From Casimicrobium huifangae (lineage in GTDB: Bacteria > Pseudomonadota > Gammaproteobacteria > Burkholderiales > Casimicrobiaceae), in contig NZ_CP041352.1 of the NCBI RefSeq assembly GCF_009746125.1, positions 2,154,436-2,218,435 of the forward strand: a DNA stretch of 64,000 bases, written 5' to 3'. The translations under genes were made by a program, and so were the position numbers. The notes under the pieces were generated by a model. It was not told the DNA's origin. It saw only the letters and a program-made list of their open reading frames with translations, and did not search any database. This document shows, in pieces, positions 33,198-41,281 of this stretch. How positions within the stretch are numbered: position 1 is the stretch's first letter; each line of letters opens with the position of its first letter.

Positions 33198-34202
33198 ATG
33201 TATACCCAAGCCATTGATGTTGCTCCGGTGACTGAAAATGCGGTTCGCAGCAAATCAGCCGCCGATACCGAATTTGAGGCGCGTGTAGCCCGCGACGACC
33301 GTATCGAGCCGCAGGACGAGATGCCCGAGGCCTATCGCAAAACCTTGATCCGCCAGATCTCGCAGCACGCACACTCGGAGGTGGTGGGCATGCTGCCGGA
33401 GGGCGGCTGGATCACGCGGGCGCCGTCGCTCAAGCGCAAGGAAATCCTGCTCGCCAAGGTGCAGGACGAGGGCGGGCACGGGCTTTACCTCTACAGCGCG
33501 GCGGAAACGTTGGGGGTCAGTCGCGATGAGTTGATCGAGGCGCTGCATTCCGGCAAGGCCAAATATTCGAGCATCTTCAATTACCGCACCGAGACGTGGG
33601 CTGACATCGGCACCATCGGCTGGCTGGTGGACGGCGCGGCGATCATGAACCAGGTGCCGCTTTGCCGCTGCAGCTACGGGCCGTACGCGCGGGCGATGAT
33701 TCGCGTCTGCAAGGAAGAATCCTTCCATCAGCGCCAGGGCTTCGACATTGTGCGAGCGCTGTGCGAGGGCACGGCAGCGCAAAAGGCCATGGCTCAGGAA
33801 TCGGTGAATCGCTGGTGGTGGCCGACGCTGATGATGTTCGGGCCGCACGACTCCGACTCGCAACACTCCGGACAGGCGATGAACTGGGGCATCAAGCGCA
33901 TCAGCAACGATGATCTGCGCCAGAAGTTTGTCGATGTGACGGTGCCGCAGGCGCAATACCTGGGCCTGACCTTGCCCGATCCCGATTTGAAGTGGAACGC
34001 GGAACGCGGTCACTACGACTTCGGCAAGATCAACTGGGACGAGTTCTGGCGTGTCGTCAATGGCGACGGCCCCTGCAACGCCGAGCGCATGCATGACCGC
34101 GTCAAGGCGTTCGAGGACGGGCGCTGGGTGCGCGAGGCCGCCACGGCGCACGCCGCGAAGCAGGTCGACAGGGTTCACGCAATGCAACGGAAGGCCGCAT
34201 GA
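33198..34202 (+). CDS. paaA: Ring 1,2-phenylacetyl-CoA epoxidase, catalytic subunit
   Basis: A 334-residue diiron subunit that, with PaaB, C and E, epoxidises the ring of phenylacetyl-CoA. The ATG at 33198 ([10 protein letters not shown]) fits the family; longer in-frame starts add non-family residues. Diiron ligands are recognisable in [22 protein letters not shown] (ExxH) and [17 protein letters not shown] (ExxxH). [18 protein letters not shown] is a typical later block. The TGA overlaps the paaB ATG. Confidence 0.97.
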   Translation: MYTQAIDVAPVTENAVRSKSAADTEFEARVARDDRIEPQDEMPEAYRKTLIRQISQHAHSEVVGMLPEGGWITRAPSLKRKEILLAKVQDEGGHGLYLYSAAETLGVSRDELIEALHSGKAKYSSIFNYRTETWADIGTIGWLVDGAAIMNQVPLCRCSYGPYARAMIRVCKEESFHQRQGFDIVRALCEGTAAQKAMAQESVNRWWWPTLMMFGPHDSDSQHSGQAMNWGIKRISNDDLRQKFVDVTVPQAQYLGLTLPDPDLKWNAERGHYDFGKINWDEFWRVVNGDGPCNAERMHDRVKAFEDGRWVREAATAHAAKQVDRVHAMQRKAA

Positions 34203-34507
34203 GCAACGCAGCAGACAGTAAGGACAGCCGCGGCTGGCCACTCTACGAAGTGTTCATCCGCAGCAAGGCGGGGCTTGACCACAAGCATGTGGGCAGCCTG
34301 CACGCGAGCGACGCGCAGCATGCGGTGACGCTGGCGCGCGACGTGTACACGCGGCGGCAGGAAGGCGTGAGTATTTGGGTGGTGCCATCGAACGCCATTA
34401 CCGCGAGCGATCCGACGCAGAAGAGCGAAAACTTCGACCCGATGGCCAACAAGATTTACCGCCACCCGACTTTCTACGACATCCCGGAAGAAATCGGCCA
34501 CATGTAG
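34199..34507 (+). CDS. paaB: Phenylacetyl-CoA epoxidase subunit PaaB
   Basis: A 102-residue protein with the PaaB pattern [50 protein letters not shown] and a C-terminal [23 protein letters not shown]. It bridges PaaAC heterodimers in the epoxidase. Length is normal. The start overlaps paaA by 4 nt (ATGA), indicating coupling. Confidence 0.97.
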   Translation: MSNAADSKDSRGWPLYEVFIRSKAGLDHKHVGSLHASDAQHAVTLARDVYTRRQEGVSIWVVPSNAITASDPTQKSENFDPMANKIYRHPTFYDIPEEIGHM

Positions 34508-34597
34508 CGCTGCCGATTGCCAGTGTGATTCCGCACCGGAACTGGCGCCCACGCGCATCACCCTGCGCCCATATCGTCCCTTGCCTATCGACCCGAC

Positions 34598-35335
34598 ATG
34601 AGCATATTTCTGCCGGAACAATCCCTGCTGACGCTGGCCGACACCTGCCTGCTATCGGGTCATCGCCTGTCTGAGTGGTGCGGCCACGGCCCGGCGCTGG
34701 AAGAGGACATCGCGCTGACCAACACCGCGCTCGACGCCATCGGACAGGCGCGAGGTCTCTTGCAAATCGTCGCCGCGCGGCGCGGCGGCGGTGCCACCGA
34801 GGATTCGCTGGCTTATCTGCGTGACGCAGCAGACTTCTGCAACGTCGCGCTGGCGTCGGCTGCGAACGTGGACTATGCGCACACCGTGCTGCGCTCCATG
34901 TTGCTGGCCGCCTGGCAAATTCCGATCTGGGACGCCTGGCTCACCAGTGCTGATCGCGATGTGGCGGCGGTCGCGGCCAATGCGGCGAAGGAGGCCCGCG
35001 TGCAGTGGCGTCAGGCAAGAGACTGGGTAGTTCGCTTTGGTGACGGCACCGACGAATCGCGTCGCCGGCTGCTGGCTGCGATAGATGCGCAGTGGCCGCT
35101 TTGCCCGGAAATGCTGGCGACACCGATGGCCGGTGCAGACGCGGCAGTCAACCAGCGACAATGGACCGACGCCGTGGCTGCGGCATTCGCAGATGCGACC
35201 GTACCGATGCCCGCGCTTCTGCCGGCAGCATCGGAGACGGTGGCGGCGGCCGTTGGCAACGCCCGACTGGCCCGTGCCGAACTGCTTGCCGAAATGCAGT
35301 CGCTCGCCCGGCAGCATGCCGGTGCCACCTGGTAG
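34598..35335 (+). CDS. paaC: Phenylacetyl-CoA epoxidase structural subunit PaaC
   Basis: A 245-residue ferritin-fold subunit that pairs with PaaA but lacks a functional diiron site. Family features: LADTCLLSGHRLSEWCGHGPALEEDIALTNTALDAIGQARGLLQ, then EDSLAYLRDAADFCNVALAS. It lies 90 nt after paaB. In most paa operons paaD would follow; here paaE begins after 36 nt. Confidence 0.93.
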   Translation: MSIFLPEQSLLTLADTCLLSGHRLSEWCGHGPALEEDIALTNTALDAIGQARGLLQIVAARRGGGATEDSLAYLRDAADFCNVALASAANVDYAHTVLRSMLLAAWQIPIWDAWLTSADRDVAAVAANAAKEARVQWRQARDWVVRFGDGTDESRRRLLAAIDAQWPLCPEMLATPMAGADAAVNQRQWTDAVAAAFADATVPMPALLPAASETVAAAVGNARLARAELLAEMQSLARQHAGATW

Positions 35336-35371
35336 CAACGCTACCTTTGCACGACAGGAACAAGGCCTGAC

Positions 35372-36448
35372 ATGGCACTACATTTTCACACGCTGCAAGT
35401 AGCTAGCGTCACCCGCGAGACCTCAGACTGCATCGTCGTTGAGTTCGAGATTCCCGCCGACTTGCGGTCGCAATTTGCCTACCGTGCGGGGCAGTACATC
35501 ACCCTGCGCGCCGACGTTGGCGATCGCGAGCTTCGCCGTTCGTATTCACTTTGTTCGGCGCCGCACGAAGGGCGCTGGCAGGTGGCGATCAAGCGGGTCG
35601 ATGGCGGCCAGTTTTCGCAATGGGCGCATGCGCTGCTGCGCGAAGGGGAAGCGATCGACGCTCTGCCGCCTGACGGTCATTTCACTTTCACACCGGAGGC
35701 TTCCCGGCCGCGCAATGTGCTGCTGCTGGCGGCTGGCAGCGGCATCACGCCGGTGTTTTCGATCTTGAAGACATTGCTGGAGACTGACCCGGCATCAAGG
35801 GTGACGCTGGTCTATGGCAACCGTCGAGTCAGGGACATCGTGTTCAAGGAGGCGCTTGAAGACTTGCGCGACCGGTTTCTCACGCGCTTTCAGCTCATGC
35901 ACACGCTGTCCGGCGAGGTGCAGGAAGCGCCGATTGCCAACGGGCGTCTGGACGGCGCCAAAGTCACCGATCTGTTTGCCGGCGCGCTCAGTGCAGCAGC
36001 GTTCGACGAGGTTTACATCTGCGGGCCGGGCGAGATGATCGCTTCCTGTGCTGCGGCCTGCGAGGCTGCCGGGATCGCGCACGACCGGATTCACAAAGAG
36101 CTGTTTGGCGTACCGAACAAGGTGACGGCGAGCGACCCCAGCGCGGTGAACCCTGACGTCGGTGAGATGGCGCAGGTTTCGGTGATCGCCGATGGAATCG
36201 AGCGGGTTCTCCAGGTCGGCTTTCGTGGCGAGTCCATCCTCGACGTGGCGCTTGCTGCCGGCATTGATGTGCCTTACGCCTGCAAGGCGGGCGTCTGCTG
36301 CACCTGTCGTGCGCAAGTGCTCGATGGCGAGGTGCGCATGGACGCCAACTTCGCGCTGGAGGAATATGAGGTGAATCGCGGCTTTGTGCTGACCTGCCAG
36401 TCGCATCCGGTGACCGACCGCGTGCGCATCAGCTACGACGGGCGCTGA
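35372..36448 (+). CDS. paaE: Phenylacetyl-CoA epoxidase reductase PaaE
   Basis: A 358-residue reductase. The order is FAD domain (RRSYSLCSAPHEG), NAD(P) domain (LLLAAGSGITPVFSILKTLL, YICGPGEMI) and a C-terminal plant-type ferredoxin (YACKAGVCCTCRAQVLDGE and a distal Cys in LTCQSHP). It passes electrons from NADPH to the PaaA diiron centre. Length is normal. It comes directly after paaC with no paaD between them. Confidence 0.96.
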   Translation: MALHFHTLQVASVTRETSDCIVVEFEIPADLRSQFAYRAGQYITLRADVGDRELRRSYSLCSAPHEGRWQVAIKRVDGGQFSQWAHALLREGEAIDALPPDGHFTFTPEASRPRNVLLLAAGSGITPVFSILKTLLETDPASRVTLVYGNRRVRDIVFKEALEDLRDRFLTRFQLMHTLSGEVQEAPIANGRLDGAKVTDLFAGALSAAAFDEVYICGPGEMIASCAAACEAAGIAHDRIHKELFGVPNKVTASDPSAVNPDVGEMAQVSVIADGIERVLQVGFRGESILDVALAAGIDVPYACKAGVCCTCRAQVLDGEVRMDANFALEEYEVNRGFVLTCQSHPVTDRVRISYDGR

Positions 36449-36468
36449 GCCTTTCGCCCTGGCTTGCA

Positions 36469-36474
36469 TAGAAT
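36469..36474 (+). promoter_or_regulatory. Candidate -10 of paaR, leaderless spacing
   Basis: TAGAAT is followed by 6 nt and the paaR ATG. No Shine-Dalgarno sequence precedes the ATG. No paaA-type operator is present here, so paaR may be expressed separately as well as by read-through from paaE. Confidence 0.45.
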
Positions 36475-36480
36475 CAACGC

Positions 36481-37128
36481 ATGCCCCGCGGTCCGTCATC
36501 TGCCCACTCGCTGCAACGCGACACCATTCTCAATATCTCGGCGGAGGCCTTTGCGGAACTGGGCTATCCGAGCGCCACGATGGCGCAACTGGCGCAACGC
36601 TGCGGCGTGTCGAAGAGCCTGCTCTATCACTATTACGCGTCGAAAGACGCCATTCTCTACGACCTGCTGCATGCCTACATGACGCGCCTGCAGTCGTTGG
36701 TGATCGAGGTCGCGTCACGCGATTTGCCGGCCCGCGAGGCGCTGGCCGAGACCATTCGCCGCTTTGTACGGGAATACGAGAGCTCGCGCTCGCGGCATAT
36801 CGTGCTGCTCAACGACGTCAAGTACCTGCCACCGACCGAGCGCGAGACGGTGATCGCGCTGGAGCGCAGCGTGGTGCAGGCGTTTGCCGACCTGATCAGC
36901 AGCACCTACCAGATCGACGAAGGCCGGGCCAAGGTGCTCACCATGAGCGTGTTTGGCATAGTGAACTGGACATTTACCTGGCTCAAGCCGGGCGGGACGC
37001 TCACCTACTCGCAGTACGCGGAAGCGGTGGTAGGTATTCTCGAAGGCGGCCTCAATGGCGGCGCCGCCCGTATGCAGCACATTCCGCTCAAGAAACCGAA
37101 AACCGCATCTGGAAAACATCATGTCTGA
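36481..37128 (+). CDS. paaR: TetR-family repressor of phenylacetate catabolism (PaaR)
   Basis: A 215-residue TetR-type regulator. The HTH is at about residues 25-60: AELGYPSATMAQLAQRCGVSKSLLYHYYASKDAILYDLL. The rest is an all-helical ligand domain. In beta-proteobacteria a TetR-type PaaR with phenylacetyl-CoA as inducer is known, and its position inside the paa operon supports that identity. The palindromes at 14973, 24360 and 33021 are its predicted sites. Its 3' end overlaps the paaF start by 8 nt. Confidence 0.9.
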   Translation: MPRGPSSAHSLQRDTILNISAEAFAELGYPSATMAQLAQRCGVSKSLLYHYYASKDAILYDLLHAYMTRLQSLVIEVASRDLPAREALAETIRRFVREYESSRSRHIVLLNDVKYLPPTERETVIALERSVVQAFADLISSTYQIDEGRAKVLTMSVFGIVNWTFTWLKPGGTLTYSQYAEAVVGILEGGLNGGAARMQHIPLKKPKTASGKHHV

Positions 37129-37906
37129 ACCTCTGGTCACCGTCGAAAAACTTGACAACCCGGCCCGCGTCGCGCTGATCCGCTTCAACCGCCCGAAGGT
37201 GCTGAATGCGCTGAACGATGCGCTGGCAGAAGAGCTGGCTGGCGTGCTCACTACGCTTGATGCCGACCCTTCAGTGCATGTAATGGTGGTCACCGGCAAC
37301 GAGAAAGCCTTTGCCGCTGGCGCGGACATTGCCGCAATGGCGGAGTGGGACTACGCCAAGGTCTACAACGACAACTACATCACCCGCCACTGGGAGGCTG
37401 CAAAGAGCCTGCGCAAACCGCTGATCGCCGCGGTTTCGGGCTACGCGCTGGGTGGTGGTTGCGAGTTCGCCATGATGTGTGACTTCATCATTGCCGCTGA
37501 CACCGCGAAGTTCGGCCAGCCGGAAATCACCATCGGCACCATTCCCGGCCTGGGTGGCACGCAACGCCTGCCACGCGCGGTGGGCAAGGCGAAAGCCATG
37601 GAGCTGTGTCTGACCGGCCGCTTCATGTCGGCGCAAGAAGCCGAGGCGGCGGGGCTGGTCGCACGGACTGTTCCGGCCGACAAATTGATGGAAGACGTGC
37701 TGGCCACTGCCGGCAAGATCGCCAGCATGTCGCTGCCGGCGGTGATGAAGGTGAAGGAATCGATCAACGCCGCTTATGAGACCACGCTGACGCAGGGGCT
37801 GCAGTTCGAGCGCCGCGAGTTTCATGGCACCTTTGCGCTGGCCGACCAGAAAGAGGGCATGCGTGCCTTCGTCGAGAAGCGCAAGCCGGATTTCAAGAAC
37901 CGCTGA
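37121..37906 (+). CDS. paaF: 2,3-dehydroadipyl-CoA hydratase / enoyl-CoA hydratase
   Basis: A 261-residue crotonase starting at MSEPLVTVEK; longer in-frame sequence overlaps paaR. Catalytic glutamates of true hydratases are in place: GYALGGGCEFAMMCDFIIAA and FGQPEITIGTIPGLGGTQRLPRAVG. NEKAFAAGADIAAM forms part of the oxyanion hole. It overlaps paaR by 8 nt, so it is the last paa gene of the plus-strand operon. A housekeeping fadB1-type hydratase role is also possible. Confidence 0.9.
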   Translation: MSEPLVTVEKLDNPARVALIRFNRPKVLNALNDALAEELAGVLTTLDADPSVHVMVVTGNEKAFAAGADIAAMAEWDYAKVYNDNYITRHWEAAKSLRKPLIAAVSGYALGGGCEFAMMCDFIIAADTAKFGQPEITIGTIPGLGGTQRLPRAVGKAKAMELCLTGRFMSAQEAEAAGLVARTVPADKLMEDVLATAGKIASMSLPAVMKVKESINAAYETTLTQGLQFERREFHGTFALADQKEGMRAFVEKRKPDFKNR

Positions 37907-37915
37907 TCGCGCCCG

Positions 37916-38428
37916 ATGCAGAGAGTATTCGGTTTTGCCGGCTGGTCCGGAAGCGGCAAAACGACGCTTATCGAGCAGGTCATCGCCGAGCTGGCGCGGC
38001 AGGGTCAACGGGTGTCGCTGATCAAGCACGCCCACCACGGTTTCGATGTCGACCATCCCGGCAAGGACTCATTCCGCCATCGCGAGGCCGGGGCGACGGA
38101 AGTGCTCATCTCGTCCGCGACGCGATGGGCGCTCATGCACGAGTTGCGCGATGCGCCCGAGCTGTCGCTGGCGGAGGCACTGGGCAAATTCAGCGCCTGC
38201 GATCTGGTGCTGGTGGAGGGGTACAAGCGCGAAGCCATCCCAAAAATCGAGATCTGGCGGGCGGCCGTGGGCAAACCGCTGCTCTACCCGACTGACCCGC
38301 ACATCGTCGGGCTGGCCACTGACGATCCGCTGCCGGACGCCGTCCGGGAACCTGCCTTGCGCCGCTTTGGTCTATCCAGCGTCAGCGGAATTGCCCAGTT
38401 CGCACTGGAACGGGCGATTTCGCTGTAG
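37916..38428 (+). CDS. mobB: Molybdopterin-guanine dinucleotide biosynthesis adaptor MobB
   Basis: A 170-residue P-loop protein: GWSGSGKTTLIEQV (residues 6-19), HAHHGFDVDHPGKDSFRHREAGA and LVLVEGYKREAIPKIEIWR are family hallmarks. MobB assists MobA in attaching GMP to molybdopterin. It begins 9 nt after paaF but is functionally linked to moaD/moaE about 1.1 kb downstream. Confidence 0.94.
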   Translation: MQRVFGFAGWSGSGKTTLIEQVIAELARQGQRVSLIKHAHHGFDVDHPGKDSFRHREAGATEVLISSATRWALMHELRDAPELSLAEALGKFSACDLVLVEGYKREAIPKIEIWRAAVGKPLLYPTDPHIVGLATDDPLPDAVREPALRRFGLSSVSGIAQFALERAISL

Positions 38429-38549
38429 CACCGAATTGTTGCAATGCAGCGTTGGTTGTGTGCAACACGACCCATGCCAATGTCGTACTTTACAAACCGA
38501 AAGCCCGGTTTTCGTTGACTTCGCCAGAGTGAAGTTGGAATATTGTCAT

Positions 38550-39200
38550 ATGACCTGTCAAGCACGATTCAGCCCCAGTTTGCGAGCCTCCACGCTCGCT
38601 GGTGTGGTTGCGCTCGGCTGGCTGGTGTCTGCACCGACCGCTGTCGTGGCGCAGGATGGCGGCTACTTCTCGGGAGTGCGCTTTGGCCAGAGCGGAAAAG
38701 CGTGGAGCTTCACGGCCCCCGGACTCAAGCTGGGGCAGGCGCTGGAGTACTCGCGTGGCAGTGACGCCGGTAACACCGCTTTCAGCGGCTACCAGTTCGA
38801 AAACGGGCTGGCGCTCGGCGCCGCGTTGAACACGGACCGTAGCGAAGCGTTGATCCGCTCCAGTCTGGGTCTCAAGTTCGACGGCATGCGCTGGACCGAA
38901 TCGCGCCCGAACGTCAATGTGGATGTGGTTTCTGCCTTCAACTGGCGCAATTCGCTGTCGGTGTTCGGCAAGCTGGGGGTTGGTCGTGGCGACAACCGCC
39001 TGACGCCGGAATGGGCGTCCGCCAGCGCCTCCGCGCTGGATCGCACCGCCATTTCCTATGGCGTAGGCGTGCGCTACGACATCACGTCCAGCCTGGGCCT
39101 CAAGCTTGAGCTGACCCGTGGCACCCGCTTCGGCATGGATCGCCTGCGCACCGATGTTGATGGCGACGCGGTGAACTTCGGCATTCGCTGGTCGTTCTAG
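38550..39200 (+). CDS. Exported beta-barrel outer-membrane protein, unknown role
   Basis: A 216-residue protein with a signal peptide (MTCQARFSPSLRASTLAGVVALGWLVSAPTAVVAQ, cleavage near VAQDGG). The mature part alternates polar and hydrophobic residues in short strands (LGLKFDGMRWTE, ISYGVGVRYDITSSLGLKLELTRG) and ends NFGIRWSF, with the C-terminal Phe typical of outer-membrane barrels recognised by BamA. Size fits an eight-stranded OmpA/OmpW/opacity-like barrel. It stands alone between mobB and moaD. Confidence 0.7.
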   Translation: MTCQARFSPSLRASTLAGVVALGWLVSAPTAVVAQDGGYFSGVRFGQSGKAWSFTAPGLKLGQALEYSRGSDAGNTAFSGYQFENGLALGAALNTDRSEALIRSSLGLKFDGMRWTESRPNVNVDVVSAFNWRNSLSVFGKLGVGRGDNRLTPEWASASASALDRTAISYGVGVRYDITSSLGLKLELTRGTRFGMDRLRTDVDGDAVNFGIRWSF

Positions 39201-39523
39201 CGCTTTCGCTTCTTTGCGGCTTGGCGACCATATCGTCGCTCCCTGGCCGCCGTTTCCACTGCCAGACGCCCGAATCCGTGTCCTGAGCGACTTGGCTTCG
39301 CCGCAGTCAGCTTTTTGGTGAAAACCACATCCGAAAAGGCCCAGGCGCAAGAAATCGCCATAGTCGATATTCGACGCTTTGATGTGCTAAGCCCAGTATC
39401 GATGACGCTTTCGTCGTAAAGCTGAAAGCGTCGCAAATTCACGCAGTGCGGCGATTTGTCGACTCGTGCAGCGTTCGTGGCTCGACCGGCAAGCAACTGT
39501 GAGCTGAATCCTAAAATCGGGGC
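39201..39523. other. Non-coding gap between the barrel gene and moaD
   Basis: The 323 nt contain no supported gene. An inverted repeat ACGCTTTC-N11-GAAAGCGT is at 39405-39431 without a T-run, and the moaD -10 is at the right end. Short minus-strand reading frames here show no family features. Confidence 0.6.
39512..39517 (+). promoter_or_regulatory. Candidate -10 of moaD, leaderless spacing
   Basis: TAAAAT ends 6 nt before the moaD ATG. No ribosome site is seen upstream except the weak CGGGG directly before the ATG. The arrangement matches paaR and the PatZ-like gene. Confidence 0.45.
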
Positions 39524-39781
39524 ATGACGATTCAACTGCTTTTCCTTGCCCGGTTGCGTGAACGCTTTGGCGTTGCCCGCGAGACCTTTGCATTGACCGA
39601 CGCTACTGTCACCGTTGCCGACCTGCTGGCAGCCCTGCGGGCGCGCGGCGGCGAGTTCGCAGCGGAGCTGGCACCCGGGCGCGCATTTCGTGTGGCCGTC
39701 AACCAGGAAGTGGTGACCGCCGAGCATCCGATCCGCTCTGGCGACGAAGTGGCGATCTTTCCGCCGGTGACCGGGGGCTGA
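39524..39781 (+). CDS. moaD: Molybdopterin synthase sulfur-carrier subunit
   Basis: An 85-residue ubiquitin-like protein that ends in the required Gly-Gly (FPPVTGG), which carries the thiocarboxylate used to build the dithiolene. N-terminal IQLLFLARLRERFGVARE is typical. The stop is 1 nt before the moaE GTG start. Confidence 0.96.
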   Translation: MTIQLLFLARLRERFGVARETFALTDATVTVADLLAALRARGGEFAAELAPGRAFRVAVNQEVVTAEHPIRSGDEVAIFPPVTGG

Positions 39782-39782
39782 C

Positions 39783-40241
39783 GTGGGCAGCGTTGTTCGG
39801 GTGCAGACAGGGGATTTTGACGTCGGTGCTGAAATCCGCGCGCTGCGTGAAGGCAATCCGGCGGTCGGCGCGGTGGCGAGCTTCATCGGCTGCGTGCGCG
39901 ACATCAACGAGGGCGATGCGGTCGGCCTGATGTATCTGGAGCACTATCCCGGCATGACCGAGCGCGAGCTGGAAAAGATCGCCACCGAAGCCAAAACGCG
40001 CTGGGACATTTTTGATTCGCTGATCATCCATCGTGTGGGCGAGCTGCGCCCGCTTGACCAGATCGTGTTTGTCGCGGTGACCAGTGCGCATCGCGGCGAA
40101 GCGTTCGCGGCGTGCGAATTCATCATGGACTTCCTCAAGACCCGGGCGCCGTTCTGGAAGCGCGAGAGCACGCCACAGGGCGAGCGCTGGGTCGATGCGC
40201 GTAGCAGTGATGACGCAGCAGCCGAGCGCTGGCAGCAGTGA
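39783..40241 (+). CDS. moaE: Molybdopterin synthase catalytic subunit
   Basis: A 152-residue protein with a GTG start at 39783. MoaE signatures: GAVASFIGCVRDINEGD, LMYLEHYPGMTERELEKIATEAKTRW, HRVGELRPLDQIVFVAVTSAHRGEAFAACEFIMDFLKTRAPFWKRE, the last containing the conserved lysine near the active site. With MoaD it converts cPMP to molybdopterin. The stop overlaps the next gene's GTG. Confidence 0.96.
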   Translation: MGSVVRVQTGDFDVGAEIRALREGNPAVGAVASFIGCVRDINEGDAVGLMYLEHYPGMTERELEKIATEAKTRWDIFDSLIIHRVGELRPLDQIVFVAVTSAHRGEAFAACEFIMDFLKTRAPFWKRESTPQGERWVDARSSDDAAAERWQQ

Positions 40242-41158
40242 GCGAACCCGCTGCTCTCGACGCTGCGGCCATCGCCTGCATCGGCCTCGACTGGGGCAGC
40301 ACGCATCTGCGCGCCTATGCGTTTGATGGCGCTGGCCTAGTGCTCGCGCAGCGGCACGGCCGCGACGGCGCGCTGACGCTCACCACTGCAGCGGCATTCG
40401 ACGCCGCGCTGTCGCGACTGGTCGGTGACTGGGCAGCGGCGTCGCCTGCAGCTTCGTTGATTGCTTGCGGCATGGTTGGCGCTCGCAGCGGCTGGCGGGA
40501 GGCGGCGTATGTGCCCTGCGGCGCGGGTGTCTACGAACTGGCGACAGCGGCCGCGTTCGTCAATACCAGCGTCGGCCGTCCACTGGCGATCATCCCTGGC
40601 ATGAGGAGCGACGAGCCCGACGTCATGCGCGGTGAAGAGACGCAACTGGCAGGCGCGGGCGTGCGCGATGGGGTTGTTGTGCTGCCAGGCACGCACAGCA
40701 AGTGGGTTCAGGTCACGGATGGCCGAGTGCAGAATTTCGCGACCTTTCTCACCGGCGAGATGAACGCGCTGTTGCGCGACCACAGCTCGATCGGCAAAGC
40801 GGCCAACGCTGCGCCGGAACTTGCGGACGCTGCCGCCATTGATCTTGGCGTCAACTATGCGCGGGGCGGCGCTGCTTCGTGGCTGCACGATCTGTTTGTG
40901 TTGCGTGCATCGGTCGTTACCGGTCAGAAAAGCAGCCCGGAAATCAGCACAGTGCTGGCTGGCTGGCTGCTGGGATGTGAATTCGCAGCGGCGACAGCGA
41001 TGTATCCCGATGCTCGCCGGATCACGCTGATCGCCAGCGCCGCACTGCGGCCCTGGTATGAACGCATTGCCGCGGCGTTCGGCCTGCAGTGCGACGCAAA
41101 AGATGCCGATCAGGCCACTGCAGCCGGGCTTTGGCAGGTGGCGCAGTGGTTGCGCTGA
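40238..41158 (+). CDS. dgoK: 2-dehydro-3-deoxygalactonokinase
   Basis: A 306-residue sugar kinase of COG3734 with a GTG start overlapping moaE. Features: an N-terminal phosphate loop CIGLDWGSTHLRAYAFD, MVGARSGWREAAYVPC, IPGMRSDEPDVMRGEETQLAGA and VVLPGTHSKWVQVTDGRVQNFATFLTGEMNALLRDHS. It phosphorylates 2-keto-3-deoxygalactonate in the De Ley-Doudoroff pathway. No other galactonate genes are nearby, so it is an isolated member here. Confidence 0.9.
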   Translation: MSEPAALDAAAIACIGLDWGSTHLRAYAFDGAGLVLAQRHGRDGALTLTTAAAFDAALSRLVGDWAAASPAASLIACGMVGARSGWREAAYVPCGAGVYELATAAAFVNTSVGRPLAIIPGMRSDEPDVMRGEETQLAGAGVRDGVVVLPGTHSKWVQVTDGRVQNFATFLTGEMNALLRDHSSIGKAANAAPELADAAAIDLGVNYARGGAASWLHDLFVLRASVVTGQKSSPEISTVLAGWLLGCEFAAATAMYPDARRITLIASAALRPWYERIAAAFGLQCDAKDADQATAAGLWQVAQWLR

Positions 41159-41269
41159 TTTGGTGCTGGCGGTGACGGCGACGTTGCGGCAATTTCACCG
41201 CCCATGAACTTGCGTCAAACATTGCAGAAATAGGTCAATTGCTGGGGCATTTGCTCCACGCACGAGACC

Positions 41270-41275
41270 TAGAAT
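41270..41275 (+). promoter_or_regulatory. Candidate -10 of the PatZ-like gene, leaderless spacing
   Basis: TAGAAT followed by 6 nt and ATG, the same layout as paaR. No ribosome site is visible before the ATG. Confidence 0.45.
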
Positions 41276-41281
41276 CGCCGC

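Noticed and set aside
35336-35371. A hidden paaD between paaC and paaE
   Set aside because: Only 36 nt are available and no alternative frame encodes a PaaD-like protein.
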